From: Halomonas sp. SpR8
Lineage (GTDB): Bacteria; Pseudomonadota; Gammaproteobacteria; Pseudomonadales; Halomonadaceae
Length of the DNA stretch: 64,000 bases
Direction: 5' to 3'
Assembly: GCF_031010195.1 (NCBI RefSeq)
Contig: NZ_JAUAMC010000008.1
Coordinates: 186,001-250,000, forward strand
The translations under genes were made by a program, and so were the position numbers. Under the pieces are notes generated by a model that was not told the origin of the DNA, did not search any database, and saw nothing but the letters and a program-made list of their open reading frames with translations. Positions 1-8,153 of this stretch are shown here, one piece after another; position 1 is the stretch's first letter; every line of letters starts with the position of its first letter.

Positions 1-318
1 GGCGGCCGCATGGTAGAGCTGGTCAACTCAAGCGCAGAGCCACTGATTCAGCAACAGGCTGCTCTCACCTTAAAAGCGCTAAAAGTCAACGTCGTGGTCA
101 GCCAACAACAAAGCCTACTGAATACCCTGCACGGTGAGATTGAAAAAGCACCTGCCAGCGAACGGCAATCAGCTTTAGAACGGACGAGCCTTAGTATCGC
201 TAAAAACGGCTTCTGTTACCGCGAGAGTGATATCGATTTGCTGGCGGTAGAAGCATTGGGCTATCCGCGCCATTTAGGTGGGCCCAACCGCCAGGCAACC
301 CTTAAGGAAACACATTAA
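1..318 (+). CDS. 3-hydroxyacyl-CoA dehydrogenase, C-terminal end (cut by window edge)
   Basis: The frame is open from the first base, so only the last 105 residues of a longer protein are present. The tail contains GYPRHLGGP, which matches the conserved C-terminal helical domain of 3-hydroxyacyl-CoA dehydrogenases, including FadB/FadJ/PimF-type fusions with enoyl-CoA hydratase. The enzyme would oxidise 3-hydroxyacyl-CoA to 3-oxoacyl-CoA with NAD in the cytoplasm. Its stop overlaps the next start as TAATG, so it is translationally coupled to the acyl-CoA dehydrogenase pair downstream. Whether it is the fused or stand-alone form cannot be seen here. Confidence 0.7.
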   Translation, partial: GGRMVELVNSSAEPLIQQQAALTLKALKVNVVVSQQQSLLNTLHGEIEKAPASERQSALERTSLSIAKNGFCYRESDIDLLAVEALGYPRHLGGPNRQATLKETH

Positions 319-1511
319 TGAACCTCACTTTTAGCCCCGAAGAGCAGGCATTCCGCGCAGAGGTACGCCATTTTCTAGCCGATGCGCTACCCAGCGATAT
401 TAGCGAACGCGTGCGCTTGGGCCGACACCTGCGAGCCGATGATCACCTACGCTGGCAGAACACTCTCAGCGAACAGGGCTGGCTCGCCTCTAACTGGCCA
501 AAAGAACACGGCGGCCCTGGCTGGGGACCGGTACAGCGGCATATTTTTGATGAAGAGTGCGCCGCCGCCCACGCGCCGACGGTCGTGCCTTTCGGCGTCA
601 ACATGGTGGCTCCGGTCATCATGAAATTCGGCAGTATCGAACAGCAACAGCACTACCTGCCGCGCATTTTGAGCAATCAGGATTGGTGGTGCCAGGGCTA
701 CTCAGAGCCCGGTGCGGGTTCCGATTTGGCAGGTCTGAATACCCGCGCGGTACGCGATGGCGACCACTATATCGTCAATGGTCAGAAGACCTGGACCACC
801 TTGGGCCAGCACGCCAACATGCTGTTTTGCCTAGTGCGTACCGACCCAGAGGCTAAAAAGCAGGCGGGCATTAGCTTTCTGTTGATCGATATGCAAACGC
901 CGGGGATTACCGTACGACCCATTATTACCCTGGACGGTGCCCACGAAGTTAATGAAATCTTTTTAGACAACGTGCGGGTGCCGGTTGAAAACCGCGTCGG
1001 AGAAGAGGGCCAGGGCTGGACCTGCGCCAAATTCCTGCTCACCCACGAACGCACCGGCATTGCAGGGCTTGGCCACGCCAAGCAGGCATTGCGCCACCTG
1101 AAGTCTCTCGCCAGCCGGGTTGAGCATCGTGGCAAACCGCTGTTGGACCTGCCCAGTTTCCGCCAGCGGGTGGTCAAAGCCGAGCTTGAGCTGATAGCGC
1201 TGGAAGTAACCAATCTACGCGTGATAGCCGCAGCCCGGGATGGCGGCGTGCCCGGCGCAGAAAGCTCGCTGCTGAAAGTGCGTGGCTCAGAGCTGCGCCA
1301 GGAGCTAAGCGAGCTCACCCGCCGCGCCCTTGGCCCTGCTGCTCTGCCGTTCTTCCCCGACTTCCTGCATGGTGATGCCAGCCTTGACGATGAGCGCGCC
1401 CAAAGCGCCTCCGCCAGTGCTCAATACTTCAATCGCCGCAAGCTGTCGATTTATGGCGGCTCCAACGAAATACAGAAAAGTATTGTCGCCAAAACTATTT
1501 TAGCTATGTGA
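318..1511 (+). CDS. acyl-CoA dehydrogenase, PimC-like large subunit
   Basis: This 397-residue flavoprotein has the usual acyl-CoA dehydrogenase layout: N-terminal helices (1-120), a middle beta domain with WCQGYSEPGAGSDLA (near 117-131) and NGQKTWTT (near 153-160), and a C-terminal helical domain ending in YGGSNEIQKSIVAKTIL. It introduces the alpha-beta double bond into acyl-CoA and passes electrons to ETF. Its wording resembles PimC, the large subunit of pimeloyl-CoA dehydrogenase of Rhodopseudomonas. It is followed after 10 bp by a shorter, divergent dehydrogenase, as in the PimC-PimD pair, so a heteromer is likely. The substrate is inferred, possibly a medium-chain or dicarboxylic acyl-CoA. 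Confidence 0.85.
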   Translation: MNLTFSPEEQAFRAEVRHFLADALPSDISERVRLGRHLRADDHLRWQNTLSEQGWLASNWPKEHGGPGWGPVQRHIFDEECAAAHAPTVVPFGVNMVAPVIMKFGSIEQQQHYLPRILSNQDWWCQGYSEPGAGSDLAGLNTRAVRDGDHYIVNGQKTWTTLGQHANMLFCLVRTDPEAKKQAGISFLLIDMQTPGITVRPIITLDGAHEVNEIFLDNVRVPVENRVGEEGQGWTCAKFLLTHERTGIAGLGHAKQALRHLKSLASRVEHRGKPLLDLPSFRQRVVKAELELIALEVTNLRVIAAARDGGVPGAESSLLKVRGSELRQELSELTRRALGPAALPFFPDFLHGDASLDDERAQSASASAQYFNRRKLSIYGGSNEIQKSIVAKTILAM

Positions 1512-1521
1512 GGAAGTCACC

Positions 1522-2640
1522 ATGGATTTTGCTTTAACCGACGAGCAACGCATGCTCGAAGAGACGCTCTCTCGCTTAGTGGCCGATCAGGTTTCCGCAG
1601 AGCAGCGCCGTGCGATGCTTGCCGCTGCCCCCGAAGGTGCTTCTGCACTCTGGCGCACCTTTGCTGAGCTTGGCCTACTGCATATGCCCTTTAGTGAAGA
1701 CGTAGGTGGGCTGGGTGGCGATGGCACCGACCTGATGATTATTATGCAGGCACTCGGGCGAGGCCTGGTGCCAGAACATTATCTTGCGGGCCTTGTGCTA
1801 CCCGGCCAGTTATTGGCCCTGACCGCTAACAGCGAGCAGCAGAAACACTGGCTAACCCCACTACTTGAGGGCAAACACCAATTGGCGTTTGCCTGGCAGG
1901 AATATAGCACCCGCTATGATGCCTTTACGGTATCTACCCAAGCTAAACAGCAAGACGGTCAGTGGCAGTTAAATGGCAGAAAAGATGTCGTTTTGAACCT
2001 CGAAGCGGCGGCAGCTACGCTGGTCACGGCACAGTTGGAGAGCGGCAAATTAGGGCTATTCATTGTGCCCACGGGTGCGCCCGGCGCATCGTCGCACCTT
2101 TATCGCACTATCGACGACCAAGCTGCCGGTGATCTCACGCTAGACAAGGTTACACTGCCGTTAGCCCATTGCCTGAGCGAAGATATCAGCGATGCGCTGG
2201 CCGAGGTTCTGGCCCTAGGTCGCGCGGCAATCTGCGCTCAAGCCATCGGCGCAATGGAAGAAGCCTGCGACCAAACCCTGGCCTATCTTAAAGAGCGCAA
2301 GCAGTTTGGCCTGCCACTATCCACCTTCCAGGCGCTGCAACACCGCATGGTGGATATGCACTTACACCTGGAGCAATCCCGCTCCATGGCGATTTTAGCG
2401 GCAACCAGCCTTACCCTGCCTTCCAGCGAGCGGGATTACAAAATTGCCGCGGCCAAGGCGTACTGTGGCGAATCAGCGCGCTTTATTGCCGAACAGGCCA
2501 TCCAGCTTCATGGGGCAATGGGCATGACCGAAGAGTGCTATGTCGCGAACTACGCCAAGCACCTGGTGATGTTCGATCACTACCTGGGCGATAGCGACTA
2601 CCATCTCGAAACGGTCAGTGATCTGTTAAGCGTTGCCTAG
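1522..2640 (+). CDS. acyl-CoA dehydrogenase, PimD-like small subunit
   Basis: A 372-residue member of the acyl-CoA dehydrogenase family. The N-terminal domain (MDFALTDEQRMLEETLSRLV) and C-terminal helical domain (RKQFGLPLSTFQALQHRMVD, then IQLHGAMGMTEE) are clear. The middle domain is degenerate: the usual SEPGAGSD motif is replaced around 130-136 by QEYSTRYDAF. This is typical of the small, probably structural partner in heteromeric dehydrogenases such as PimD. A good ribosome site (GAGGAAGTCACC) precedes the ATG. It sits 10 bp after the large subunit and 10 bp before the hydratase, so all are one operon. Confidence 0.8.
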   Translation: MDFALTDEQRMLEETLSRLVADQVSAEQRRAMLAAAPEGASALWRTFAELGLLHMPFSEDVGGLGGDGTDLMIIMQALGRGLVPEHYLAGLVLPGQLLALTANSEQQKHWLTPLLEGKHQLAFAWQEYSTRYDAFTVSTQAKQQDGQWQLNGRKDVVLNLEAAAATLVTAQLESGKLGLFIVPTGAPGASSHLYRTIDDQAAGDLTLDKVTLPLAHCLSEDISDALAEVLALGRAAICAQAIGAMEEACDQTLAYLKERKQFGLPLSTFQALQHRMVDMHLHLEQSRSMAILAATSLTLPSSERDYKIAAAKAYCGESARFIAEQAIQLHGAMGMTEECYVANYAKHLVMFDHYLGDSDYHLETVSDLLSVA

Positions 2641-2650
2641 GGAGCATGAT

Positions 2651-3430
2651 ATGTCCGATCGCACCGGCGAATTAGTCACTGTCAGCGCTAATGAAAACGG
2701 CGTTGTCGAAGTAGCGATTGCGCGCCCAGAAGTCCGCAATGCCCTGAATGAAACCACCGCCCTGGCGCTCAATCAAGCGCTGGCGGCGGTAGCGACTGAT
2801 GAACGGGTTCGCTGCGTCATTCTGCGCGGTGAGGGCAGCGCGTTTTGTGCGGGGGCTGATCTGTCGGAGTTTGAGAAGGCGACGTCTCAGCCCGCCAGCG
2901 AGCGGCTGGAAAAGCTCTTTCTGCCCGCCCTGCGCAGTTTAATGACGATGGAAAAGCCGGTGATTGCAGCGGTTAGTGGCGCCGCGGCAGGCATAGGGGT
3001 TTCCTATGTGCTGGCCAGCGATATGGTGGTCATGGGCCGTTCCGCTTACTTGAAGCTTGCCTTTATCAATATCGGTTTGATCCCCGACGGCGGCGCCTGC
3101 TGGCATCTGGTACGCAAGCTTGGTCACGCCCAGGCGTTTGAGATGGCCGCCTTGGCGACCCCCATTTCGGGTGAGCGCTGCGTGGCGCTCGGCTTGGCTA
3201 ACCGGGTCGTTGAAGATCACCAGGTGCTAGCAGAAGTGCGTTCGTTGGCCCAAGCGCTGGTGGGTCAATCGCCTCAGGCGTTAAGTGCCACCAAACGCGC
3301 GCTGCGTGAAGCCGCACAGCGATCGTTGAGTGACACAATGGCGTTAGAGGGCGAGCTACAGGATCAGTGCAAGGCCTCTGAGGATTTCCAGATGCGAGTG
3401 GCGGCGTTTCGTCAAAGCCGCCGTAAATGA
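2651..3430 (+). CDS. enoyl-CoA hydratase/isomerase (crotonase family)
   Basis: A 259-residue cytoplasmic crotonase-fold protein that would hydrate the 2-enoyl-CoA made by the preceding dehydrogenase pair. The CoA and oxyanion-hole segments are visible: RPEVRNALN near 25-33, GSAFCAGADLSEF near 62-74 and AAVSGAAAGIGVSYVLASD near 101-119. The ATG at 2651 is chosen because GGAG stands 6 bp before it; an in-frame start at 2633 would overlap the previous gene and has no such site. The 3' end overlaps the convergent nitronate monooxygenase gene by 19 bp. The exact substrate cannot be read from sequence. Confidence 0.85.
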   Translation: MSDRTGELVTVSANENGVVEVAIARPEVRNALNETTALALNQALAAVATDERVRCVILRGEGSAFCAGADLSEFEKATSQPASERLEKLFLPALRSLMTMEKPVIAAVSGAAAGIGVSYVLASDMVVMGRSAYLKLAFINIGLIPDGGACWHLVRKLGHAQAFEMAALATPISGERCVALGLANRVVEDHQVLAEVRSLAQALVGQSPQALSATKRALREAAQRSLSDTMALEGELQDQCKASEDFQMRVAAFRQSRRK

Positions 3431-4371
3431 TTCTGCGCCTGCTGATAATCTGCGCGTAGCGTGGCGACTTCTTCGGCCACGCTATTCAGTGTGGCAATAC
3501 TACCCACGCCCTGCCCTGCGCCCCAAATATCCCGCCACGCTTTTGCTTTACTGCTACCGCCTGAGCCGTAGCGCATCGAGCTTTTATCGCCTTCAGGTAG
3601 CGCATTAGGGTCTAATCCCGCCTTTTCAATGCTTTGTCGCAAGTAGTTACCGTGCACGCCGGTAAACAGGTTGGTATAGACAATGTCTCCCGCTGCAGCG
3701 TCCAGCACCATCTGTTTGTAGGCGGCTTGAGCATTGGCCTCTTGAGTGGCAATAAAACGCGTGCCCATATACACCAAGTCGACGCCTAGCGCCTGGGCGG
3801 CAACGATCTGCTCGCCTTGGGTGATCGCCCCCGCCAGCACCAGCGGCCCGTCATAGAAGCGGCGCACCTCGGCCACAAAGGCAAACGGATTTAAACGCCC
3901 GGCATGACCGCCCGCACCGTGGCACACCAGTATCAAGCCATCGACGCCTGCATCCACTGCCTTCTTGGCATGGCGTAGCGTGGTAACGTCATGAAAGACC
4001 AAGCCTCCGTAGGCATGTACCTGTTCCACTACGCGATTAGGCGCGTGCAGACTAGTAATCACCAGCGGCACTTTAAACTCGGCGCACAGCGCGACATCGT
4101 GCTCTAGACGGTCGTTGGTGGGATGAACAATTTGATTAACCGCAAAAGGCGCCGAAGGCTGTTCTGGGTGCCGCTCGTCATAGTCGGCCAGGGTTTGGGT
4201 GACCTGCTTCAGCCACTCGCGCAGCGCTTCCGCTGGACGGGCATTGAGCGCTGGAAAAGCGCCTATAATGCCTGCCTGGCACTGGGCAATCACCAACTCA
4301 GGCCCGGAGACGATAAACATGGGAGAGCCGATCACCGGCAGAGTTAACGAGGCGGTTAGGCGCGTTAGCAT
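3412..4371 (-). CDS. nitronate monooxygenase-family FMN protein
   Basis: A 319-residue TIM-barrel flavoprotein of the nitronate monooxygenase (2-nitropropane dioxygenase) family. It has the N-terminal PVIGSPMFIVSGPELV and the conserved CHGAGGHAG segment, whose histidine is the catalytic base in characterised members. FMN phosphate-binding segments are LAGAITQGEQI and YMGTRFIAT. Such enzymes oxidise alkyl nitronates; some relatives act in fatty-acid or CoA metabolism, so the true substrate is open. I prefer the ATG at 4371 over the TTG two codons upstream. It is convergent with the hydratase, sharing 19 bp, with no terminator between them. Confidence 0.8.
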   Translation of the reverse strand: MLTRLTASLTLPVIGSPMFIVSGPELVIAQCQAGIIGAFPALNARPAEALREWLKQVTQTLADYDERHPEQPSAPFAVNQIVHPTNDRLEHDVALCAEFKVPLVITSLHAPNRVVEQVHAYGGLVFHDVTTLRHAKKAVDAGVDGLILVCHGAGGHAGRLNPFAFVAEVRRFYDGPLVLAGAITQGEQIVAAQALGVDLVYMGTRFIATQEANAQAAYKQMVLDAAAGDIVYTNLFTGVHGNYLRQSIEKAGLDPNALPEGDKSSMRYGSGGSSKAKAWRDIWGAGQGVGSIATLNSVAEEVATLRADYQQAQNHLRRL

Positions 4372-4407
4372 AGGCAAAACTCGCTGGTTGTTATTTTAAG
4401 GTCGTTA

Positions 4408-4429
4408 AAAAGCCCCTTACGGGGCTTTT
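4408..4429 (-). terminator. intrinsic terminator of etfBA
   Basis: A perfect 9-bp stem (AAAAGCCCC / GGGGCTTTT) with loop TTAC lies 22 bp past the etfA stop. On the minus strand it ends in a short T run (CTTTTTAA). Confidence 0.8.
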
Positions 4430-4450
4430 ACGAGGCTCTTTTCAAGGCGT

Positions 4451-5377
4451 TTACAGCTTACTTTCCAGTTCCGGCAGGATCTCAAACAGATCCCCCACCA
4501 AGCCGTAGTCGGCGACCTGGAAGATCGGTGCTTCGTCGTCTTTATTGATCGCGACGATCACCTTAGAGTCCTTCATGCCCGCCAAGTGCTGAATGGCACC
4601 GGAGATGCCCACGGCGATATACAGCTCCGGGGCAACAATCTTGCCGGTCTGGCCGACCTGCATATCGTTGGGCACAAAGCCGGCATCAACGGCCGCACGG
4701 GAAGCACCAATCGCCGCGCCTAGCTTGTCGGCAATGCCATCGAGCAGCTTGAAGTTCTCGCCGTTGCCCATACCGCGGCCGCCGGAGATCACCACCTTAG
4801 CGCCGCCCAGCTCGGGGCGATCCGATGCCGCCAGTTCTTCTTTAACAAAGCTGGACTGGCTGTTTTCCACCACGGTGTCGACGGCTTCTATCGTGGCACT
4901 GCCCCCGTCGCTGACCGCATCAAAGCCGGTGGTACGAATGGTAATGACTTTTAGCGTATCGTCGCTTTTCACCGTGGCAATGGCGTTACCGGCGTAGATC
5001 GGGCGCAGGAAGGTGTCAGCGCTTTCCACCCCCAGTACATCCGACAGCTGGCTCACGTCTTTTAGCGCGGCTAGTCGCGGCAGCACGTTTTTGCCAGTGG
5101 TGGAGGCGCTAGCGAGAACGTGGGTATAGCCATCAGCCAGCTCGACCAGCAGTGCGCCCATGGGCTCGGCCAGTTGGTGGGCGTAAACGGCGTTATCCGC
5201 GACGCGCACTTTGCTCACACCATCCAGCTTGGCGGCAGCGGCGGCGGCGGCCTGAACGCCTTCACCGGCCACCAGAACGTCAATATCGCCACCGATGGCT
5301 TTCGCGGCGGCCACAACATGGGCCGTCGCTCCGGCCAGTTGGCCTTCATGTAGATCGGCAAGTACCAAAATGCTCAT
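4451..5377 (-). CDS. etfA: electron transfer flavoprotein, alpha subunit
   Basis: A 308-residue ETF alpha subunit. The N-terminal domain begins [14 protein letters not shown]. The C-terminal FAD-binding domain carries [10 protein letters not shown] (near 199-208), [34 protein letters not shown] in pieces, and [22 protein letters not shown]. With EtfB it accepts electrons from acyl-CoA dehydrogenases and passes them to ETF:ubiquinone oxidoreductase, which is not in this window. The start at 5377 follows an AAAGGAG site; an earlier in-frame codon at 5395 lacks one. It lies 42 bp after etfB in the usual order. The four dehydrogenases nearby explain its placement. Confidence 0.97.
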   Translation of the reverse strand: MSILVLADLHEGQLAGATAHVVAAAKAIGGDIDVLVAGEGVQAAAAAAAKLDGVSKVRVADNAVYAHQLAEPMGALLVELADGYTHVLASASTTGKNVLPRLAALKDVSQLSDVLGVESADTFLRPIYAGNAIATVKSDDTLKVITIRTTGFDAVSDGGSATIEAVDTVVENSQSSFVKEELAASDRPELGGAKVVISGGRGMGNGENFKLLDGIADKLGAAIGASRAAVDAGFVPNDMQVGQTGKIVAPELYIAVGISGAIQHLAGMKDSKVIVAINKDDEAPIFQVADYGLVGDLFEILPELESKL

Positions 5378-5419
5378 AAAATCAGCTCCTTTCAAAGCGC
5401 TTGTCTTAAAGCACCTGGT

Positions 5420-6169
5420 TCAAAGTACTTTGGCTTCGTTTTTGAGTTTGTCGATCAGCTCGTCGACCGAGGCGACTTTAACGCCACCTTTGCGCTCGGC
5501 TGGGGACTCGACCTTCACCAGGCTCACCTTGGAGGCTACCTCGACGCCGTAGTCGGCGGGGGTTTTGACATCCAGGGGCTTTTTCTTGGCCTTCATAATA
5601 TCGGGGAGCTTGGCGTAGCGCGGCTCATTCAAACGCAGGTCGGTGGTCACAATCGCCGGCAGTGTTAGGGCGATGGTCTGCAGGCCGCCGTCGATTTCAC
5701 GGGTGACGTTGACCTTGTCCCCGTCGACCGCAACCTCTGAAGCAAAGGTGCCCTGGGGCAAGCCGGTCAGCGCAGCGAGCATTTGGCCGGTCTGGTTGTT
5801 GTCAGTATCGATCGCCTGCTTGCCGAGAACGACCAGGCCGGGCTGCTCTTCTTCGACCACTTTAGCCAATAGTTTAGCCACGGCCAGGGATTCGGCGCGC
5901 TCGTCGGTTTCGATATGAATAGCGCGATCCGCGCCCAGCGCCAGCGCGGTGCGCAGTTGCTCCTGGGCCGCTTTGGGGCCGACCGTCACTGCGACCACTT
6001 CGGTGGCGACGCCCTTCTCTTTCAGGCGCACGGCCTCTTCCACGGCAATTTCGCAGAAGGGGTTCATGGCCATTTTGACGTTGGTAAGGTCGACGTCAGA
6101 GTGGTCCGCTTTGACACGGATTTTGACGTTATAGTCGATGACGCGTTTCACCGCGACGAGAATTTTCAT
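5420..6169 (-). CDS. etfB: electron transfer flavoprotein, beta subunit
   Basis: A 249-residue ETF beta subunit, the normal length. It begins [20 protein letters not shown] and carries [20 protein letters not shown] (near 35-54), [19 protein letters not shown] (near 115-133) and the recognition-loop region [20 protein letters not shown]. It binds AMP and forms the heterodimer with EtfA that docks on acyl-CoA dehydrogenases. GGAG stands 8 bp before the ATG. The 155-bp upstream gap holds a promoter candidate and a 15-bp dyad that also occurs in the dehydrogenase promoter at 10.9-11.1 kb, so it may be co-regulated with the catabolic genes. Confidence 0.97.
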   Translation of the reverse strand: MKILVAVKRVIDYNVKIRVKADHSDVDLTNVKMAMNPFCEIAVEEAVRLKEKGVATEVVAVTVGPKAAQEQLRTALALGADRAIHIETDERAESLAVAKLLAKVVEEEQPGLVVLGKQAIDTDNNQTGQMLAALTGLPQGTFASEVAVDGDKVNVTREIDGGLQTIALTLPAIVTTDLRLNEPRYAKLPDIMKAKKKPLDVKTPADYGVEVASKVSLVKVESPAERKGGVKVASVDELIDKLKNEAKVL

Positions 6170-6219
6170 AAGGCGTGCTCCAAATGCTTAGCTAATCAAT
6201 CCAGTTAATTTCGCCTGCG

Positions 6220-6234
6220 TTCTGCAAAGCGAAA
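6220..6234. promoter_or_regulatory. 15-bp dyad operator candidate upstream of etfB
   Basis: The site reads TTCTGCAAAGCGAAA. It matches TTCTGCAWWGCRAAA, shared with two sites at 10967-10981 and 11050-11064. It lies 51 bp before the etfB ATG and downstream of the promoter candidate, a position suited to repression. The function is inferred from recurrence. Confidence 0.5.
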
Positions 6235-6257
6235 TATGATTTCACTTTATAATAAGA

Positions 6258-6286
6258 ACATTAAAAAAACGCCGAATAAAGGTCAA
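6258..6286 (-). promoter_or_regulatory. candidate sigma-70 promoter of etfBA
   Basis: On the minus strand, TTGACC (6281-6286) is followed after 17 bp by TAATGT (6258-6263). The -35 box is good and the -10 box is weak. It would start transcription about 80 bp before etfB. Confidence 0.4.
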
Positions 6287-6324
6287 GTGCTTCCTTGTGC
6301 TGGCACCTCTTAAACGGGTAACAC

Positions 6325-7713
6325 CTAAAAAGGAGACCACATAAACCACGCGGCCAATAGTGGAATCGAGGTTACCAAAAAGCGACCGTTCCAGCGGTAG
6401 CCAATACGCGTGGCGGGTACGCCGGTAAACCGCGATAGAATCAGCATTGATGCTGTCATCGGTGACGACATTAATGCCAGCGCCCAGCCTACCATCAGCG
6501 AGGCGCCAATAAGGGGTGGGGTCAGTCCTTCAATACCCAATTGCGGCAGCAGCCCCACCAGCAGCGTCACCGTCACAATTGGATTAACGCCTACCTGGGC
6601 AAGCCCCACGACCATCAGCATGGCCAGCACAGCATTAAAGGCGCCCCATTGATTTAGCACCGTTAACAGCAGTGCCAACTGCTGAGTATCGACTAGCCCT
6701 ACGCTCAAATGCCCCAAGTAACCCGCCGCGCCCAGTACCACAATCTCATTGGCACTGGGCGATAGCAGCCATGGCAGTTGGCGATGCACCGCCGTTATGG
6801 CCCCAGGTAGCCCGCCATAGCCGAGCCTGCGCCTCTGCCAGGCAAGCCATAGAAGTGCCCCGGTGGGCGCGCCCAGCAACGCGGCAATAGGTAGCCGTAA
6901 ATCAAGCAGCCAGGCAATAGAAAACACCAGTGCGACAATACCGATAAGCAACACGCTAAACTGCGCCAGCGGTCGTAACGAAGGCGTTGTTGCCAGGGCT
7001 TTATTGGCAGGCGGGTGCGGCCCGGTTAAGTAATCCACCGCCCAACCGGCTAGAAAAATCAGCGCTGCAGCGCCCAAAATATACGGTGCTAGCTCAAGCC
7101 AGGTAACTTGGGGCAGGCTCGATAGCACCACCGCCACCCCAATGCCCATGGGCGAAATCAGCGGCGCCAGGGAAAAACCACGCAGCAGCGCCAGCATCAT
7201 GCGCCGCTGGCGCGCCTCACGAACCCAGGCACGTCCTTGCGCGGCACCTAGCGTATTGCTCTTTTCGATCATGGAGGCGAACAGATTAAGCACGCCGATA
7301 TTGAGAATGATGCCAAACAGCGCCGAGCCTGATGACAAGATCGGGTAACGGCGGCTGGGCAGTTGCAGCAGCATGCTCTGGCCGCAGCGACGCACCAAAC
7401 GGGAACGATAGGCAGGTAAGCGCAGCATACTCAGCGCCACCACAAAGGTGGCAAAAAAGGCAAAACGCCCACTGGCCTCGAACAGCAGTTGAGCGGGGTT
7501 CGGCGAACGCCATAGCGCTAGTAAAGATAGTGCCCCTGCGGCCAGCAATAACCCTTTGGCCATTCGGGTTAGCTGACCGCCAAGCGTTGATAAATAAAAT
7601 AGCAGCGCGGCAACACCAACGGCCTGCAAAAACTGGCTACCGATCACCAAATGCAATAGCGTTGCCAGGGTAACCAGCAGTAACAGCGAAACCCGCAGGC
7701 GGGCTAGGCTCAC
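6325..7713 (-). CDS. uncharacterised polytopic membrane protein, possible carboxylate transporter
   Basis: A 462-residue inner-membrane protein with about 11-12 hydrophobic segments. I do not recognise its family. Two segments look like related halves: LSSGSALFGIILNIG (126-140) with SPMGIGVAV (187-195), and SANEIVVLGAAGYLG (320-334) with GVNPIVTVT (375-383). Proline-broken helices repeated in two halves recall ion-transporter-type carriers, but that is only a resemblance. It begins at a GTG overlapping the thioesterase stop (GTGA), so it is the last gene of a tightly coupled acyl-CoA operon. This suggests movement of the organic acid that the operon activates. Confidence 0.6.
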   Translation of the reverse strand: MSLARLRVSLLLLVTLATLLHLVIGSQFLQAVGVAALLFYLSTLGGQLTRMAKGLLLAAGALSLLALWRSPNPAQLLFEASGRFAFFATFVVALSMLRLPAYRSRLVRRCGQSMLLQLPSRRYPILSSGSALFGIILNIGVLNLFASMIEKSNTLGAAQGRAWVREARQRRMMLALLRGFSLAPLISPMGIGVAVVLSSLPQVTWLELAPYILGAAALIFLAGWAVDYLTGPHPPANKALATTPSLRPLAQFSVLLIGIVALVFSIAWLLDLRLPIAALLGAPTGALLWLAWQRRRLGYGGLPGAITAVHRQLPWLLSPSANEIVVLGAAGYLGHLSVGLVDTQQLALLLTVLNQWGAFNAVLAMLMVVGLAQVGVNPIVTVTLLVGLLPQLGIEGLTPPLIGASLMVGWALALMSSPMTASMLILSRFTGVPATRIGYRWNGRFLVTSIPLLAAWFMWSPF

Positions 7714-8153
7714 TCAGAACAATCCTCGGGAAATCCTTCAGGCGATTCGCTGCCGCTGCGACGCCGAAACGATCCCTCCCCCATCGCTACTAGATTGCCT
7801 TTTTCGTCGGTGATCTCACCGCTGGTCATATAGGTCTTTTGCCCACCACCACGCAGGATTCCCGTTGCCCGCAGCACACCCTGCCGAGCGGGACCCACAA
7901 ACGTGGTCGTCAGAGACAGCGTCATCCCCCGGCGAATATTGCCCGGCACCTCACAGTGCAGGCCTGCCAGACTCAGGGCACTATCCAGCATCGAGGCCAG
8001 CACGCCACCGTGCACATTGCCACTGCGGTTCAGGTGCTTGGGCTCAATGGTGAGTTCAACCACGGTGCGATCTTGGTGCCATTCAACCACCTGCATACCC
8101 AGCAGTTCGTGATAGCCCATCAGTGCGTGTTGCGAAGTATCCGACTGGCTCAT
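7710..8153 (-). CDS. PaaI-family hotdog thioesterase
   Basis: A 147-residue hotdog-fold protein of the PaaI/YbgC-like acyl-CoA thioesterase group. The signature segment NRSGNVHGGVLASMLDSALSL in two parts (near 42-62) contains the HGG turn and the acidic residue used in catalysis. It would hydrolyse stalled or aberrant acyl-CoA and free CoA. A strong AGGAGA site precedes the ATG, which overlaps the ligase stop as ATGA; its own stop overlaps the membrane protein start. It is therefore the third gene of a coupled four-gene operon. The substrate is unknown. Confidence 0.8.
   Translation of the reverse strand: MSQSDTSQHALMGYHELLGMQVVEWHQDRTVVELTIEPKHLNRSGNVHGGVLASMLDSALSLAGLHCEVPGNIRRGMTLSLTTTFVGPARQGVLRATGILRGGGQKTYMTSGEITDEKGNLVAMGEGSFRRRSGSESPEGFPEDCSE

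Noticed and set aside
2..9. NotI site GCGGCCGC at the window start
   Set aside because: It is in frame within the first coding region and fits natural GC-rich coding sequence; there is no sign of vector.
782..1318. 178-codon antisense frame in the large acyl-CoA dehydrogenase gene
   Set aside because: It is Ser/Arg-rich with no domain and fully shadowed by the real gene.
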